A stretch of 64,000 nucleotides of DNA from Chloroflexota bacterium (GTDB taxonomy: Bacteria > Chloroflexota > Anaerolineae > Aggregatilineales > Phototrophicaceae): NCBI GenBank assembly GCA_016223085.1, contig JACRPS010000015.1:122537-186536 (forward strand). Reading direction: 5' to 3'. The notes under the pieces are model-generated. The model saw nothing but the letters and a program-made list of their open reading frames with translations. It was not told the DNA's origin and ran no database searches. Positions 26,312 to 34,514 of this stretch are shown piece by piece. The number at the start of each line of letters is the position of its first letter. Position 1 is the stretch's first letter. The position numbers and the translations under genes are program-made.

Positions 26312-27482
26312 TGAAGCGGCGACGGTCGGTTGGGCGCTGCTGCTGGCGCTGCCCTATTTTGTGACATGGTTTTATTCCTACAGCTACCATTACCGGCTGT
26401 CGTTCCCGATAGTGCCATTGCTGATTCTACCATCGGCGCTGATTCTGGCGTGCTGGACGCAGGGATTGTGGGAACGCCGTGATCGGGGCGAACCGCCGGT
26501 TCGCCCCTACCTACCTGCGCTTCGCCCTGTATACCTCGCGCTGATTGTGGCGCTGGCGGTGCCGGGGGTGGTGAACGCCCTATACGACCCGAACGCTGGT
26601 TGGGACTGGCTGTGGTCAAACAAGATGCCGGATGACTTCAGCCGGTATGCGTCGGGCAACCAGGCGCTGCTGGCCGTCGTCGAAGGGCTGCAAATCTTCG
26701 AGCGCGAGCAGGGCAGGCCGCCGGTGGTGGTCGCGCCAGGTATCGTGCGGCTGCCGTTTTTCTTTCCGACCGCCGACATTCGCACCAACGCGCCAACCCG
26801 CTTAAGCGAACTGGAAGGCGTGGATTACTTTGTCTACGGGACGCCGGAGACTCGCGGCGCGTATCAGGCCGTGCCGCCGCAGCGCAATCAGGTCGTTTCG
26901 GCGCTGGCGCTGGCCGATTACGACAGCGACAATGCGATCATGCGCCGGGCGTGGTGGAAAGATGACGGCAACTTTAACTACACGGTGTTCGAACTGCACC
27001 TGGCGAACCGCTTCATCCGCCCGACGATTAACGTTCCGCCGGCAGAGGGCGATGTGGTGTTTGGCGGATTCGCGCGCTATCTGGGACATGACATCGGCGG
27101 CGATTACTTCTGGCCGGGGCGGAAGCTCATCATGAACCTGTTCTGGGAAGTACTGGCGCCGCCGCCGGATGACTATATGGTATACATTCACCTGCGTGAC
27201 GCAAATGGTAAGGTATGGGAAAGCTGGGACGGCCCGGTGACCCGTACCAACGATGGGAACTATTATTCGACGCTGGTCTGGGAGCCAGGGGAGTTTATCA
27301 ATGACCGGCGCGACCTGGTGCTGAACAATGCCGAAACACCAATTGCCGACGACCAGTACCGGATTGTAATCGGCCTGTATTCGTTGAAAACTGGCGCGCG
27401 CGTGCCGGTGACGGTCAACAGTATACCTGCCGAGGATGGTTATACGCTGTCTGAAACGATCTCGGTTGTGCCGTCCGAATAA
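26262..27482 (+). CDS. Membrane glycosyltransferase-like protein, C-terminal part (frameshifted)
   Basis: The real coding sense begins at about 26300, where the frame continues the hydrophobic protein from 24923; the TTG at 26262 is only the nearest formal start. It has two further membrane segments, a palindrome-derived loop (RGEPPVRPY, 26485-26510), and then a soluble extracytoplasmic domain of about 290 residues (VVVAPGIVRLPFFFP, LIMNLFWEVLAPPPDDYMVYIHL, YRIVIGLYSLKTG). The last part resembles beta-sandwich tails found on Chloroflexota membrane glycosyltransferases. It converges on the CHAD gene with a one-base gap between stops. Confidence 0.7.
   Translation: MNRAAWPCWNGWRWRPDEAATVGWALLLALPYFVTWFYSYSYHYRLSFPIVPLLILPSALILACWTQGLWERRDRGEPPVRPYLPALRPVYLALIVALAVPGVVNALYDPNAGWDWLWSNKMPDDFSRYASGNQALLAVVEGLQIFEREQGRPPVVVAPGIVRLPFFFPTADIRTNAPTRLSELEGVDYFVYGTPETRGAYQAVPPQRNQVVSALALADYDSDNAIMRRAWWKDDGNFNYTVFELHLANRFIRPTINVPPAEGDVVFGGFARYLGHDIGGDYFWPGRKLIMNLFWEVLAPPPDDYMVYIHLRDANGKVWESWDGPVTRTNDGNYYSTLVWEPGEFINDRRDLVLNNAETPIADDQYRIVIGLYSLKTGARVPVTVNSIPAEDGYTLSETISVVPSE
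26485..26510. repeat. In-frame palindrome GGGGCGAACCG/CGGTTCGCCCC
   Basis: Eleven-base arms around one base, followed by TAC. It encodes RGEPPVRPY between the last two membrane segments. Confidence 0.75.
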
Positions 27483-27483
27483 A

Positions 27484-28434
27484 TCAGGCCAGTGCCAGCA
27501 CCGCCGACGCCAGCTTTTGCTGGACTTTGCGTGTATTGAAACGCTGCCATGCCACCATAAAGCTGTCCTTCAGCCCCAACTCCTGCGTGTCCAGGAATGC
27601 CAGATACCCGGCCAACATGCCGGATGTGTCGGTTTCCAGCAGGTGTTTCAGTCGCAGTCGGGCGACCGCGCCGTCGTTTAAATGACCCAGGTGATCCTGA
27701 ATTGTTTTGATTTCGGCGATCACATCCTCCACCTGCGGGCCGAGCACAGCCTGAAACAGCGACAGCAGGTAGCGCAGGCGCTTAAACTCGATCCGCAGCG
27801 CGTGCAGTGTTGGCGCGTCAGCTTGATCGAGCACCGTGTCATAGGCGCGGACGGCGGACAGCCGGTCGTAGATCAGCATCGGCAGGACGTGCCGCACCTG
27901 GTAGGGCACAACCGAGCCATTCAGATGTGGTTTGGGCAGGGGCTGGAGCAAAAATTCCGCAAATGATTTCACAAAACGGCGGTAGGACTTGCTATTAAAG
28001 TATTCGTTGAGCGCCACACGGGCTTGCTGCCGTTGTGCGTCCAGTGCAGTGATGGTTGGTTGTAAAGCGGCCTGGCTCTCGGCATCCAGCGCGGTCTGAT
28101 AGCGTTGAAACTGCTCGATCATCACGTCCAGATCGCGCACCTCGCCCAGCACTCGGCCCAGGTGGCGCAGTTCGCGGTTGTAAGGGCGAATGGCTTTCCA
28201 TTTCAAATAGGGCCTGAGCAAGCGTATCGCGCTCCGCATCCGGCGAATCGCCACGCGCATATCATGTACGTCCTCGATGTCTGCGCCGGTGCGGCTGCCG
28301 TCTTCGTGTTGCAGCAAGGTGAGCAGCTCTTTCAGCAGGATTTTGCGACCGGCTTCCGCCATGGAGTCTTCAGGTGTAATGGGCGTGACAGCCGGGGTTA
28401 AACGTTCGATCTGCCGGGCAGGCGTGTAGGACAT
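27484..28434 (-). CDS. CHAD-domain protein
   Basis: 316 residues. The CHAD helical domain is recognisable from DVHDMRVAIRRMRSAIRLLRPYLK, LGEVRDLDVMIEQF, and LHALRIEFKRLRYLLSLFQ. CHAD domains bind polyphosphate through conserved basic and histidine residues and often work with CYTH enzymes, but no CYTH is adjacent here (one is at 11067). The C-terminal repeat NDGAVARLRLKHLLETD is the second half of the domain. AAAGGG lies about 10 bases before the ATG. Confidence 0.88.
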   Translation of the reverse strand: MSYTPARQIERLTPAVTPITPEDSMAEAGRKILLKELLTLLQHEDGSRTGADIEDVHDMRVAIRRMRSAIRLLRPYLKWKAIRPYNRELRHLGRVLGEVRDLDVMIEQFQRYQTALDAESQAALQPTITALDAQRQQARVALNEYFNSKSYRRFVKSFAEFLLQPLPKPHLNGSVVPYQVRHVLPMLIYDRLSAVRAYDTVLDQADAPTLHALRIEFKRLRYLLSLFQAVLGPQVEDVIAEIKTIQDHLGHLNDGAVARLRLKHLLETDTSGMLAGYLAFLDTQELGLKDSFMVAWQRFNTRKVQQKLASAVLALA

Positions 28435-28529
28435 CGGGCTTTCCCTTTCGGTTCGGACATGGTGAGGATATTTTAGCTGGACACGCTCGTACTGCTCAAA
28501 AAGCGTAGGGAAATCTTAAAGAAGCGAGG

Positions 28530-29000
28530 TCAGGTTTTCACTTCCCGCACCATTTCCGGCAGGTGCGTTTGTACGGCGGCCACCAGCGCGGCGTAAACGC
28601 CGGTTGCCAACTGCGGCGCGAGAATCAGACTTTTGGCAAAGCTGCCCGCCGCGCGTTCCAGCAGCCATAAATCTGCGCCGTAAGTCGGCAAATCGGGCTG
28701 ATCCTTGATATGATCGAAGCGCAGCTTTTGCAGGCCGACCATAAACGCTTCGTAACAGGCGAGGTCAACCGGGAGATTCAGGGGGCGGTGGTCAAACAAA
28801 CCCCGGTAGACAATTTCCAGCGCAGGGCGTTCCCGCCCGAAGCGGCGCAGCGTAGCAACCGAATCGTGAGCGCGGCGGTCATGATAACGCACGGTCAGGC
28901 GGTAGACGGCGCTGATACCCGGCAGCAGCGCCACTTTTTGCAGCGGCGTCAGCTTCATCTGGTCGCCAATCGAGCGCAGCAGGAATGCCTGATATTCCAA
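28530..29000 (-). CDS. Uncharacterised soluble protein
   Basis: 156 residues from a TTG start behind GGGGG; an ATG at 28958 (MKLTPLQKV) is a plausible later start. The sequence is helical and charged, with no motif I recognise (LGLQKLRFDHIKDQ-like segment near 90 and LLERAAGSFAKSLILAP near 112). It lies between the CHAD gene and the alcohol dehydrogenase-like gene on the same strand. Two palindromes separate it from the latter. Confidence 0.6.
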   Translation of the reverse strand: MEYQAFLLRSIGDQMKLTPLQKVALLPGISAVYRLTVRYHDRRAHDSVATLRRFGRERPALEIVYRGLFDHRPLNLPVDLACYEAFMVGLQKLRFDHIKDQPDLPTYGADLWLLERAAGSFAKSLILAPQLATGVYAALVAAVQTHLPEMVREVKT

Positions 29001-29010
29001 TCAACCCCCA

Positions 29011-29043
29011 CCTGTTTCAAACAGGACACGGCGGGCCGTGTCC
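29011..29043. repeat. Two adjacent palindromes
   Basis: CCTGTTT-C-AAACAGG at 29011-29025 is perfect. It partly overlaps GGACACGGC-GG-GCCGTGTCC at 29024-29043, a member of the GGACA-ended family. Confidence 0.75.
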
Positions 29044-29046
29044 CGA

Positions 29047-30081
29047 CTAATCAATCGTCAGCACCACCTTGCCAAACACGTCAAAGTTCGCCAGCGTTTC
29101 CTGCGCTCTGGCGGCGTCTTCCAGCGGGAAGACCGCGCTGATGATCGGTTTCAAACGCCCCTCGAAGATTAGGTTCATCACCTTCACAAAATCCTGATGC
29201 GGCGCCATGGTGCTGCCGATGATACTCATATGACGGAAAAAGACCTGCCGCAGGTCAATTTCAACAAACGGCCCGCTGGTCGCGCCGACCACCAGCAGCC
29301 GCCCGCCAACGCGGGTTGACCGGATGCTGTCGTTGAAGGTGGCCGCGCCGACGTTATCTACTACCACGTCGAAGCCTTGCCTGTCCGTCATTTTGTACAG
29401 CGCCTTCGCCCAATCCGGCGTTTCCTCACGGTTGATGGTCACATCCGCGCCGATTTCACAGGCCCTGGCGCATTTCTCGGCGTTACTGCCTACGACCGTC
29501 ACCTTGCAGCCGGCCAGTTTGGCGATTTGAATGCTGGCGGTATTCACGCCGCCGCCTGCGCCGACAACCAGCACGGTTTCTCCGGCGCGCAGGTTGCCGC
29601 GTGTCATCATCGAGTGCCAGGCGGTGAGGTAGACCAATCCAGCAGCGGCGGCTTCCTCAAATGAAACATGATCGGGCAGTTTCAGCAAATTGCGTTGGGG
29701 CAGCACCACGTATTCCGCCGCCACGCCGGGGTGATGTTCCCCCAGAATGGCGATGCGCGACTGGTTTTCGAGGCCGGTCATCAGGGCGGGACTGTCCGGC
29801 GGGACAATGGTCGGGTCAATGCAGACGCGGTCGCCCAACTGGAACTGCGTCACGCCGTCGCCGACTTTATCCACGATGCCCGCGCCGTCGGCGCACATGA
29901 CATGCGGCATTTTGAGGTTTAACCCCGGCCAACCAACGCGCACAAATAAATCCAGCCGGTTCAGCGCGGCGGCTTTCATCCGCAGGCGTACCTCGCCTGC
30001 TCCCGGTTCGGGGATGGGCAAATCATACGCGACGCTGACCACTTCCAGTCCGCCGTGTCCGGTAATCACTGCTGCTTTCAT
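29047..30081 (-). CDS. Zinc-type (MDR) alcohol dehydrogenase or quinone oxidoreductase
   Basis: 344 residues of the medium-chain dehydrogenase family: a GroES-like N-terminal half (GAGEVRLRMKAAALNRLDLFVR, MCADGAGIVDKVGDGV) and a Rossmann half with VVGAGGGVNTASIQIAKLAG. The structural-zinc cysteine cluster is absent and the N-terminus resembles quinone oxidoreductases. NAD(P)H-dependent reduction of an enone or quinone is likely; the substrate is unknown. Its ATG overlaps the stop of the upstream Uma2 gene (ATGA). Confidence 0.85.
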   Translation of the reverse strand: MKAAVITGHGGLEVVSVAYDLPIPEPGAGEVRLRMKAAALNRLDLFVRVGWPGLNLKMPHVMCADGAGIVDKVGDGVTQFQLGDRVCIDPTIVPPDSPALMTGLENQSRIAILGEHHPGVAAEYVVLPQRNLLKLPDHVSFEEAAAAGLVYLTAWHSMMTRGNLRAGETVLVVGAGGGVNTASIQIAKLAGCKVTVVGSNAEKCARACEIGADVTINREETPDWAKALYKMTDRQGFDVVVDNVGAATFNDSIRSTRVGGRLLVVGATSGPFVEIDLRQVFFRHMSIIGSTMAPHQDFVKVMNLIFEGRLKPIISAVFPLEDAARAQETLANFDVFGKVVLTID

Positions 30082-30680
30082 GAAGTTGTCCCTTCTTCGG
30101 GTGTAAAAGTCACTTTTTCATACACGTCGCTAACTGCCAAAGTGCAGTCAATCGAGGGTAGCGCGACCACCGTATCAGGGTGGTCAATATCGGTCAGCAG
30201 CCAGTGTTCGCCCTGGCGCACATAGTGCTCAATATGAATGCTGTCCTGCGCAATCATCACATACTCCTGCAGCGACTCGATTGTGCGGTAATGGTGGAAC
30301 TTCGTGCCGCGATCATACATCGCAGTAGACGGTGATAAAACTTCGATGATGACAGTTGGATTGAGGAGCGTGTCTATTACATCATCCTCAAATCGTGCAT
30401 CGCCACACACGATACTGATGTCGGGATAGGTGTATTCGCCATCGCCGGTTTTTACACGCATATCGCTGGGGAAGATGTCGCATGGACGATTTCTTAACTG
30501 AGCGTACAAAGCGGCATAAGCGCTGCCTGCAATTCGATTATGATTTCTGCTCGCCCCCGTCATGGCGACGACTTCGCCGTTGATGTACTCATGCTTCGTG
30601 TTGCTGGCGCGCTCGAAGGCGAGATATTCTTCCGGTGTCATCTGCTTGCGGGTGATGACGTTGTTCGGTAAAGCCGCCAT
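30078..30680 (-). CDS. Uma2-family putative restriction endonuclease fold protein
   Basis: About 200 residues from the ATG at 30680, chosen because GGAGG lies seven bases upstream. The Uma2 (DUF820) core is present: MTPEEYLAFER and EYINGEVVAMTGAS, then TYPDISIVCGD (Asp of the PD-(D/E)xK site) and PTVIIEVLSPSTAMYDRGTKFHHYR with the catalytic Glu region. The family is abundant in cyanobacteria and Chloroflexota; its cellular role is not established. It overlaps the downstream dehydrogenase start. Confidence 0.87.
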   Translation of the reverse strand: MAALPNNVITRKQMTPEEYLAFERASNTKHEYINGEVVAMTGASRNHNRIAGSAYAALYAQLRNRPCDIFPSDMRVKTGDGEYTYPDISIVCGDARFEDDVIDTLLNPTVIIEVLSPSTAMYDRGTKFHHYRTIESLQEYVMIAQDSIHIEHYVRQGEHWLLTDIDHPDTVVALPSIDCTLAVSDVYEKVTFTPEEGTTS

Positions 30681-30711
30681 GTCAGTCCCTCCATACATTC
30701 CATTTGTGGCC

Positions 30712-30739
30712 GTAGGGACACGATCTATCGTGTCCCTAC
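30712..30739. repeat. Palindrome, arms GTAGGGACACGAT/ATCGTGTCCCTAC
   Basis: Intact copy with a CT centre, between the Uma2 and acyl-CoA dehydrogenase genes. Confidence 0.82.
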
Positions 30740-30751
30740 ATCGGACGCCTG

Positions 30752-31942
30752 TTATCGCAGCCCCAGTTCGTTGCGGGCAATCACCATGCGCTGCACCTCG
30801 CTGGTGCCTTCGTAAATGCGGGTGATACGCGCGTCGCGGTAATAGCGTTCAACCGGCAGTTCCTTACTGTAGCCCATACCGCCGTGAATCTGCACCGCTT
30901 CGTCGGTCACAAACATGGCCGTTTCGCTGGCAAACAGCTTCGCCATGCTAGCTTCCAGCGTGTAACGTTCGCCGGTGCGTTTGCTGCGTTCCTTGGCCTG
31001 TACCGCGTTGTAAATCAGCAGGCGGCTGGCCTCAATGCGCGTTTTCATGTCGGCGATCTTCTGCTGAATCATCTGGAACTGGCCGATTGGCCCGCCAAAC
31101 GCCTGCCGTTCACGGGCATACTGCACCGCTGCCTCGTAGGCCGCTTCCGCGATACCCAATGCCTGCGCCGCGATGCCGATGCGCCCGGCGTCCAGCACCG
31201 TCATGGCGATCTTAAAGCCATCCCCCGGCTGGCCGAGTACGTTTTCCACCGGGCATTCGTAGTTGTCAAACACAATTTCGCTGGTAGCGCTGGCGCGGAT
31301 ACCGAGCTTTGGCTCTTTTTTGCCACGAATGAAACCGGGCTGGTGCGTGTCAATCAAAAACGCCGTGATACCCTTGTGTTTCTTCTCCGGCTCGGTCATC
31401 GTAAACAGGATGATGCAGTCCGCCACCGGGCCGCTGGTCACCCAGCTTTTGCGCCCGTTGATGACGTAGTGCGTGCCGGCGGCGTTCAGCACTGCGCGGC
31501 TTTGCATCGTGCCGGCGTCGCTGCCGGACATGGGTTCAGTCAGGCTGTACGCGCCGATTTTTTCGCCCGTCGCCACCGGCGTCACCCACCGGCGCTTCTG
31601 GTCTTCCGTGCCGAACTTCATGATGCCGTGACAGTAGAGTGAGTTGTTGACGCTGACGATAGTGCTGTGGCTGGCGTCGGCCTTCGCCACTTCGATCATC
31701 GTCAGCACGTAGGCCAGCGAGTCCATGCCCGCGCCGCCGTATTCCTCTGGCACTTCGATGCCCATCAGTCCCATCTCGCCCATCTTGCGAATCGTGTCCA
31801 GCGGGAATTCGCCGCTTTCGTCGTACTCCGCCGCAATCGGCACGATTTCTTTCTGGGCGAAGTCGCGGACGGCTTTTTGCAGCGCCAGGTGTTCGTCGGT
31901 CAGGTGGAGGATGAATTCGCTTGATTCGGTCGCAATCGCCAT
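30752..31942 (-). CDS. Acyl-CoA dehydrogenase
   Basis: 396 residues from the ATG at 31942 with AAGGAG nine bases upstream. All acyl-CoA dehydrogenase blocks are present: YSLTEPMSGSDAG (FAD/substrate), WVTSG, and the C-terminal RITRIYEGTSEVQR with the catalytic Glu of short-chain-type enzymes. It oxidises acyl-CoA to enoyl-CoA with electron-transferring flavoprotein as acceptor. A role in branched-chain or short-chain acyl-CoA degradation fits the mutase and carboxylase genes nearby but is not proven. It lies head to head with the epimerase gene. Confidence 0.92.
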   Translation of the reverse strand: MAIATESSEFILHLTDEHLALQKAVRDFAQKEIVPIAAEYDESGEFPLDTIRKMGEMGLMGIEVPEEYGGAGMDSLAYVLTMIEVAKADASHSTIVSVNNSLYCHGIMKFGTEDQKRRWVTPVATGEKIGAYSLTEPMSGSDAGTMQSRAVLNAAGTHYVINGRKSWVTSGPVADCIILFTMTEPEKKHKGITAFLIDTHQPGFIRGKKEPKLGIRASATSEIVFDNYECPVENVLGQPGDGFKIAMTVLDAGRIGIAAQALGIAEAAYEAAVQYARERQAFGGPIGQFQMIQQKIADMKTRIEASRLLIYNAVQAKERSKRTGERYTLEASMAKLFASETAMFVTDEAVQIHGGMGYSKELPVERYYRDARITRIYEGTSEVQRMVIARNELGLR

Positions 31943-32130
31943 TGGTGCGCGCTCCTTACACAGGTTCATTCCGGGAAAAACAGCAGGCCGAAACCATGCT
32001 TTTGTTAACCCGCATTATAACACCGTAGGGCGGTATAATGGTGCAGTTTGAACCGCCAAGACAGCATCCCCTGCATCCCGTAAACTCGATGTGGGGACAT
32101 GGAGAGCGCCAGGATAGGAGAAGATAGACT

Positions 32131-32544
32131 ATGCCCGCGATTAAAGTTGACCATCTGGCCGTCGTCGTCGAAGACATGGACGCGGCGTTGAAGTTCTGGC
32201 AGGACGCGCTGGGCCTGCCGCTGCAAGGCACGGAAAGCAACGAACATGAAGCGGTTGACGTGGCATTCCTGCCGGTGGGCGAGTCGCGCATCGAACTGCT
32301 GAAGCCGACGACCGAGGACAGCGGCATCGCCAAATATCTCGCCAAGCGCGGCGCGGGGATGCACCACGTCTGCATCGCCGTGACTGACATCGAAGCGGCC
32401 ATGCAGCAGATCGCCGAACACGGCGCGCAGCTCATCAACGAGACGCCGCGCACCCGCGAGGACGGCACGCGCTACGCCTTCGTGCATCCCAAAAGCACCG
32501 GCGGTGTGATGGTGGAGTTGTACGAAGTGCCGGGAAAAGCGTAA
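32131..32544 (+). CDS. mce: Methylmalonyl-CoA epimerase
   Basis: 137 residues, a vicinal-oxygen-chelate fold. Metal ligands are in KVDHLAVVV (His), GMHHVCIAV (His) and MVELYEV (Glu). It converts the (S)-methylmalonyl-CoA made by the carboxylase to the (R)-form used by the mutase at 13088. A TATAAT at 32034-32039 is a plausible -10 element. The stop TAA is the first bases of the inverted repeat 32542-32630. Confidence 0.92.
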   Translation: MPAIKVDHLAVVVEDMDAALKFWQDALGLPLQGTESNEHEAVDVAFLPVGESRIELLKPTTEDSGIAKYLAKRGAGMHHVCIAVTDIEAAMQQIAEHGAQLINETPRTREDGTRYAFVHPKSTGGVMVELYEVPGKA

Positions 32545-32630
32545 CGCAAAGGCGCCATGAAGCAAAGGCGCAAAGAAGATTGGATAATCATACCCCTTTT
32601 GGTCTTTGCCCCTTTGCGTTCTTTGCGTTA
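32542..32630. repeat. Inverted repeat supplying two convergent stop codons
   Basis: Ends are TAACGCAAAG and CTTTGCGTTA, with further GCAAAGGCG/CCTTTGCG pieces inside. The left end gives the TAA of the epimerase gene; the right end, on the minus strand, gives the TAA of the ligase gene at 32628. Relatives are at 14717 and 54902. Confidence 0.82.
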
Positions 32631-34046
32631 AGTCTTTCCGGCTGCTGCCATCAGCCCCCACCAGGCGGCCTGGAAATGCAGCAGCGTCCAGGGGTAATGG
32701 TCGAGCAGGCCGATCACCGCCAGCGCCACCACCCCGCCGAGCAGCACGGAGCGCGCCAATGCTTCTTCTGACCCCCTACCGGCCTCCCCTGCTTGCAGGG
32801 GAGGAGAGGGCTTCCCGAATTGCCCCCCTCTCCCTGAGGGAGAGGGGGCGGGGGTGAGGGCTTTCAGCGCCGCTTCCACGCCGAAGACCAGCGCCAGCGC
32901 CAGCAGCGCGAAGCCGACCAGCCCCAGTTCCGCCCAAGCCGATAGAAACACGTGGTGCGCCGGCTGGCCTTGCAGATCGTAAGCGGTGAATTGCAGATAC
33001 CACGTCATCCGCCAGGGGAAATTGCCGATGCCCAGCCCTAGCAGCGGCGACTCGCAGATGGCGCGGAAGGCAAATTCCATGAATACCGCGCGGTCGCTGG
33101 CCGAGCGCAGTTCGATGGACTCGCCGCCTGCGCCGGTGCGGGCCAGCAGGAACGGCCAGTACAGCGCGGCGAACAGCCCGGCGGTGGCCACGCCCAGGCC
33201 GAGCGTAACGGCGAAGCGCCGGCGAACACTGCGGTCACGCAGCGCCAGCCGCCACAGCAGCGGCAGAATCGCCAGCGCACCTGCCATGAAGCCGAGCCAG
33301 GCGCTCCGCGAGAACGTTAGCAGAAACGCCCACAGGCCAGCCAGAAAAATCAGCGTGCCAACCAGCCAGCGGCGTTGTTTGCCGCCGGACAGCACCGAGA
33401 CCAGCGCAGCCAGCAGCGCCAGCGCGAAGAACCCGCCCAGAATGTTGGGATGTGGCAGCAGGCCGTAGGGTCGCAGCCAGCGCACACCGTCGGCCTGCAC
33501 CACCGCCGTGCCAGATGCAGCCGGATTCAGCGCGAACTCGCCCGGTGCGATCAGGCCGACCGACCCCTGTACCGCCACCTGGGCGCCCGCGAGGAAAGTG
33601 TTCCACGCCAGTCCAATGACCAGCGTGGTGACGATTACCCGCGCGGGCGGGCCGGCACAGGCCACAATGACGGCGAACAGCGCCGCCAGAGCGAAGGGCA
33701 GCGCCGCGCCAAGCGTGACTTCCGGCTGGAAGCTGCGGGTATAGGCCCATGCCTGCGACAGAAACGCCCATAATGCCAGCGTAAGCAGCGCCAGCGCCCA
33801 CAAGCGCCGCACCGGGTTACGGCGGAGGTTGGCAAAGCCGGGCAGCCCCAGAACCAGCCACCAGCCAACCGTCCACAACATCGGCCAGAAGATGAGAAAG
33901 CCGGCACTGAACAGCGCGTCGAATGGGCCGGCCACACCCTTAAAGCGATACCAGACCGGCACCAGCAAAAATGTCAGCAGGATGCCGGCCTGCACTGGCA
34001 GCAGCCGGCGAGAGGGATAAGACACGGTGCGGGTTATAAATGACAC
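32628..34046 (-). CDS. O-antigen ligase/polymerase-type membrane protein
   Basis: 472 residues with about eleven hydrophobic segments and the Wzy/WaaL-type extracytoplasmic loop region containing ADGVRWLRPYGLLPHPNILGGFFALALL and FSRSAWLGFMAGALAILPLL. It probably acts on undecaprenyl-linked glycans at the outer face of the membrane; the substrate is unknown. Near the C-terminus a loop of about 30 residues (TPAPSPSGRGGQFGKPSPPL and onward) is encoded by in-frame repeats at 32783-32848. Its stop lies in the repeat shared with the epimerase gene. Confidence 0.8.
   Translation of the reverse strand: MSFITRTVSYPSRRLLPVQAGILLTFLLVPVWYRFKGVAGPFDALFSAGFLIFWPMLWTVGWWLVLGLPGFANLRRNPVRRLWALALLTLALWAFLSQAWAYTRSFQPEVTLGAALPFALAALFAVIVACAGPPARVIVTTLVIGLAWNTFLAGAQVAVQGSVGLIAPGEFALNPAASGTAVVQADGVRWLRPYGLLPHPNILGGFFALALLAALVSVLSGGKQRRWLVGTLIFLAGLWAFLLTFSRSAWLGFMAGALAILPLLWRLALRDRSVRRRFAVTLGLGVATAGLFAALYWPFLLARTGAGGESIELRSASDRAVFMEFAFRAICESPLLGLGIGNFPWRMTWYLQFTAYDLQGQPAHHVFLSAWAELGLVGFALLALALVFGVEAALKALTPAPSPSGRGGQFGKPSPPLQAGEAGRGSEEALARSVLLGGVVALAVIGLLDHYPWTLLHFQAAWWGLMAAAGKT
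32783..32848. repeat. Two in-frame palindromes inside the ligase gene
   Basis: CCTCCCCTGC-TT-GCAGGGGAGG at 32783-32804 and CCCCCTCTCCC/GGGAGAGGGGG at 32824-32848 are perfect inverted repeats. They are translated in a cytoplasmic-type loop of the ligase protein. Confidence 0.82.
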
Positions 34047-34095
34047 GGTAAGTATTCCAAATGTTCCCGCATCTAAATGACGTGTGTCACTGGAT

Positions 34096-34113
34096 TATAC
34101 CCCCCTGGGTATG
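34096..34113 (+). promoter_or_regulatory. CsoR-type copper operator and promoter of the copper operon
   Basis: TATACCCCCCTGGGTATG is a classic CsoR/RcnR-family operator with the GC-rich core flanked by TATA arms. TACTAT at 34115-34120, immediately downstream, is a likely -10 element, so bound CsoR would block RNA polymerase. It lies 40 bases before csoR, implying autoregulation and copper-induced expression of the four-gene operon. Confidence 0.8.
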
Positions 34114-34152
34114 CTACTATTCCCAATCAGGGCGTAAGGAAAGGGTGGTGCT

Positions 34153-34458
34153 ATGACCGAACATGCCTGCTGCGAGCACACGCACACCGCATCGAAGTGT
34201 GAATATAACACAAAAACGCTGCACCGTATCCACCGGATACAGGGGCAGCTTGCCGCGCTGGAAAAGATGATCGAAGCGGACGAAGGAAGCTGCGAGGAGC
34301 GTGTCATCCGCGCCCGCACGGTGGAAAAGGGGGTCGCCAGCCTCATTACGCATCTGGTGGAATGTTACCTGGTGAACACGGCGCGCCATGAGATGGCACA
34401 TAATCCTGATCAGACCACGCAGGACCTGGTGCGCATTTTTGATTTATTGAACCACTAG
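34153..34458 (+). CDS. csoR: CsoR-type metal-sensing repressor
   Basis: 101 residues, DUF156 family. The copper-binding Cys-His-Cys triad of CsoR is visible: Cys in DEGSCEERV, then His and Cys in LITHLVECYL. There is an N-terminal Cys/His tail (EHACCEHTHT) that may also bind metal. Copper(I) binding releases DNA. It lies directly behind its operator and precedes the transport genes. Its TAG stop merges with a palindrome. Confidence 0.9.
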   Translation: MTEHACCEHTHTASKCEYNTKTLHRIHRIQGQLAALEKMIEADEGSCEERVIRARTVEKGVASLITHLVECYLVNTARHEMAHNPDQTTQDLVRIFDLLNH

Positions 34459-34478
34459 GACATGGCGCCGCCATGTCC
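34458..34478. repeat. Palindrome GGACATGGC/GCCATGTCC
   Basis: Nine-base arms around GCC, starting at the last base of the csoR stop codon (TAG at 34456-34458) within the copper operon. Confidence 0.75.
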
Positions 34479-34514
34479 CCGCAGGCACACAGGTCAATAG
34501 GGGAGCAGGCTTAC

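Noticed and set aside
24923..27482. Programmed frameshift in the membrane gene
   Set aside because: No slippery heptamer or downstream structure is obvious at 26300, so an assembly error or pseudogene is more likely.
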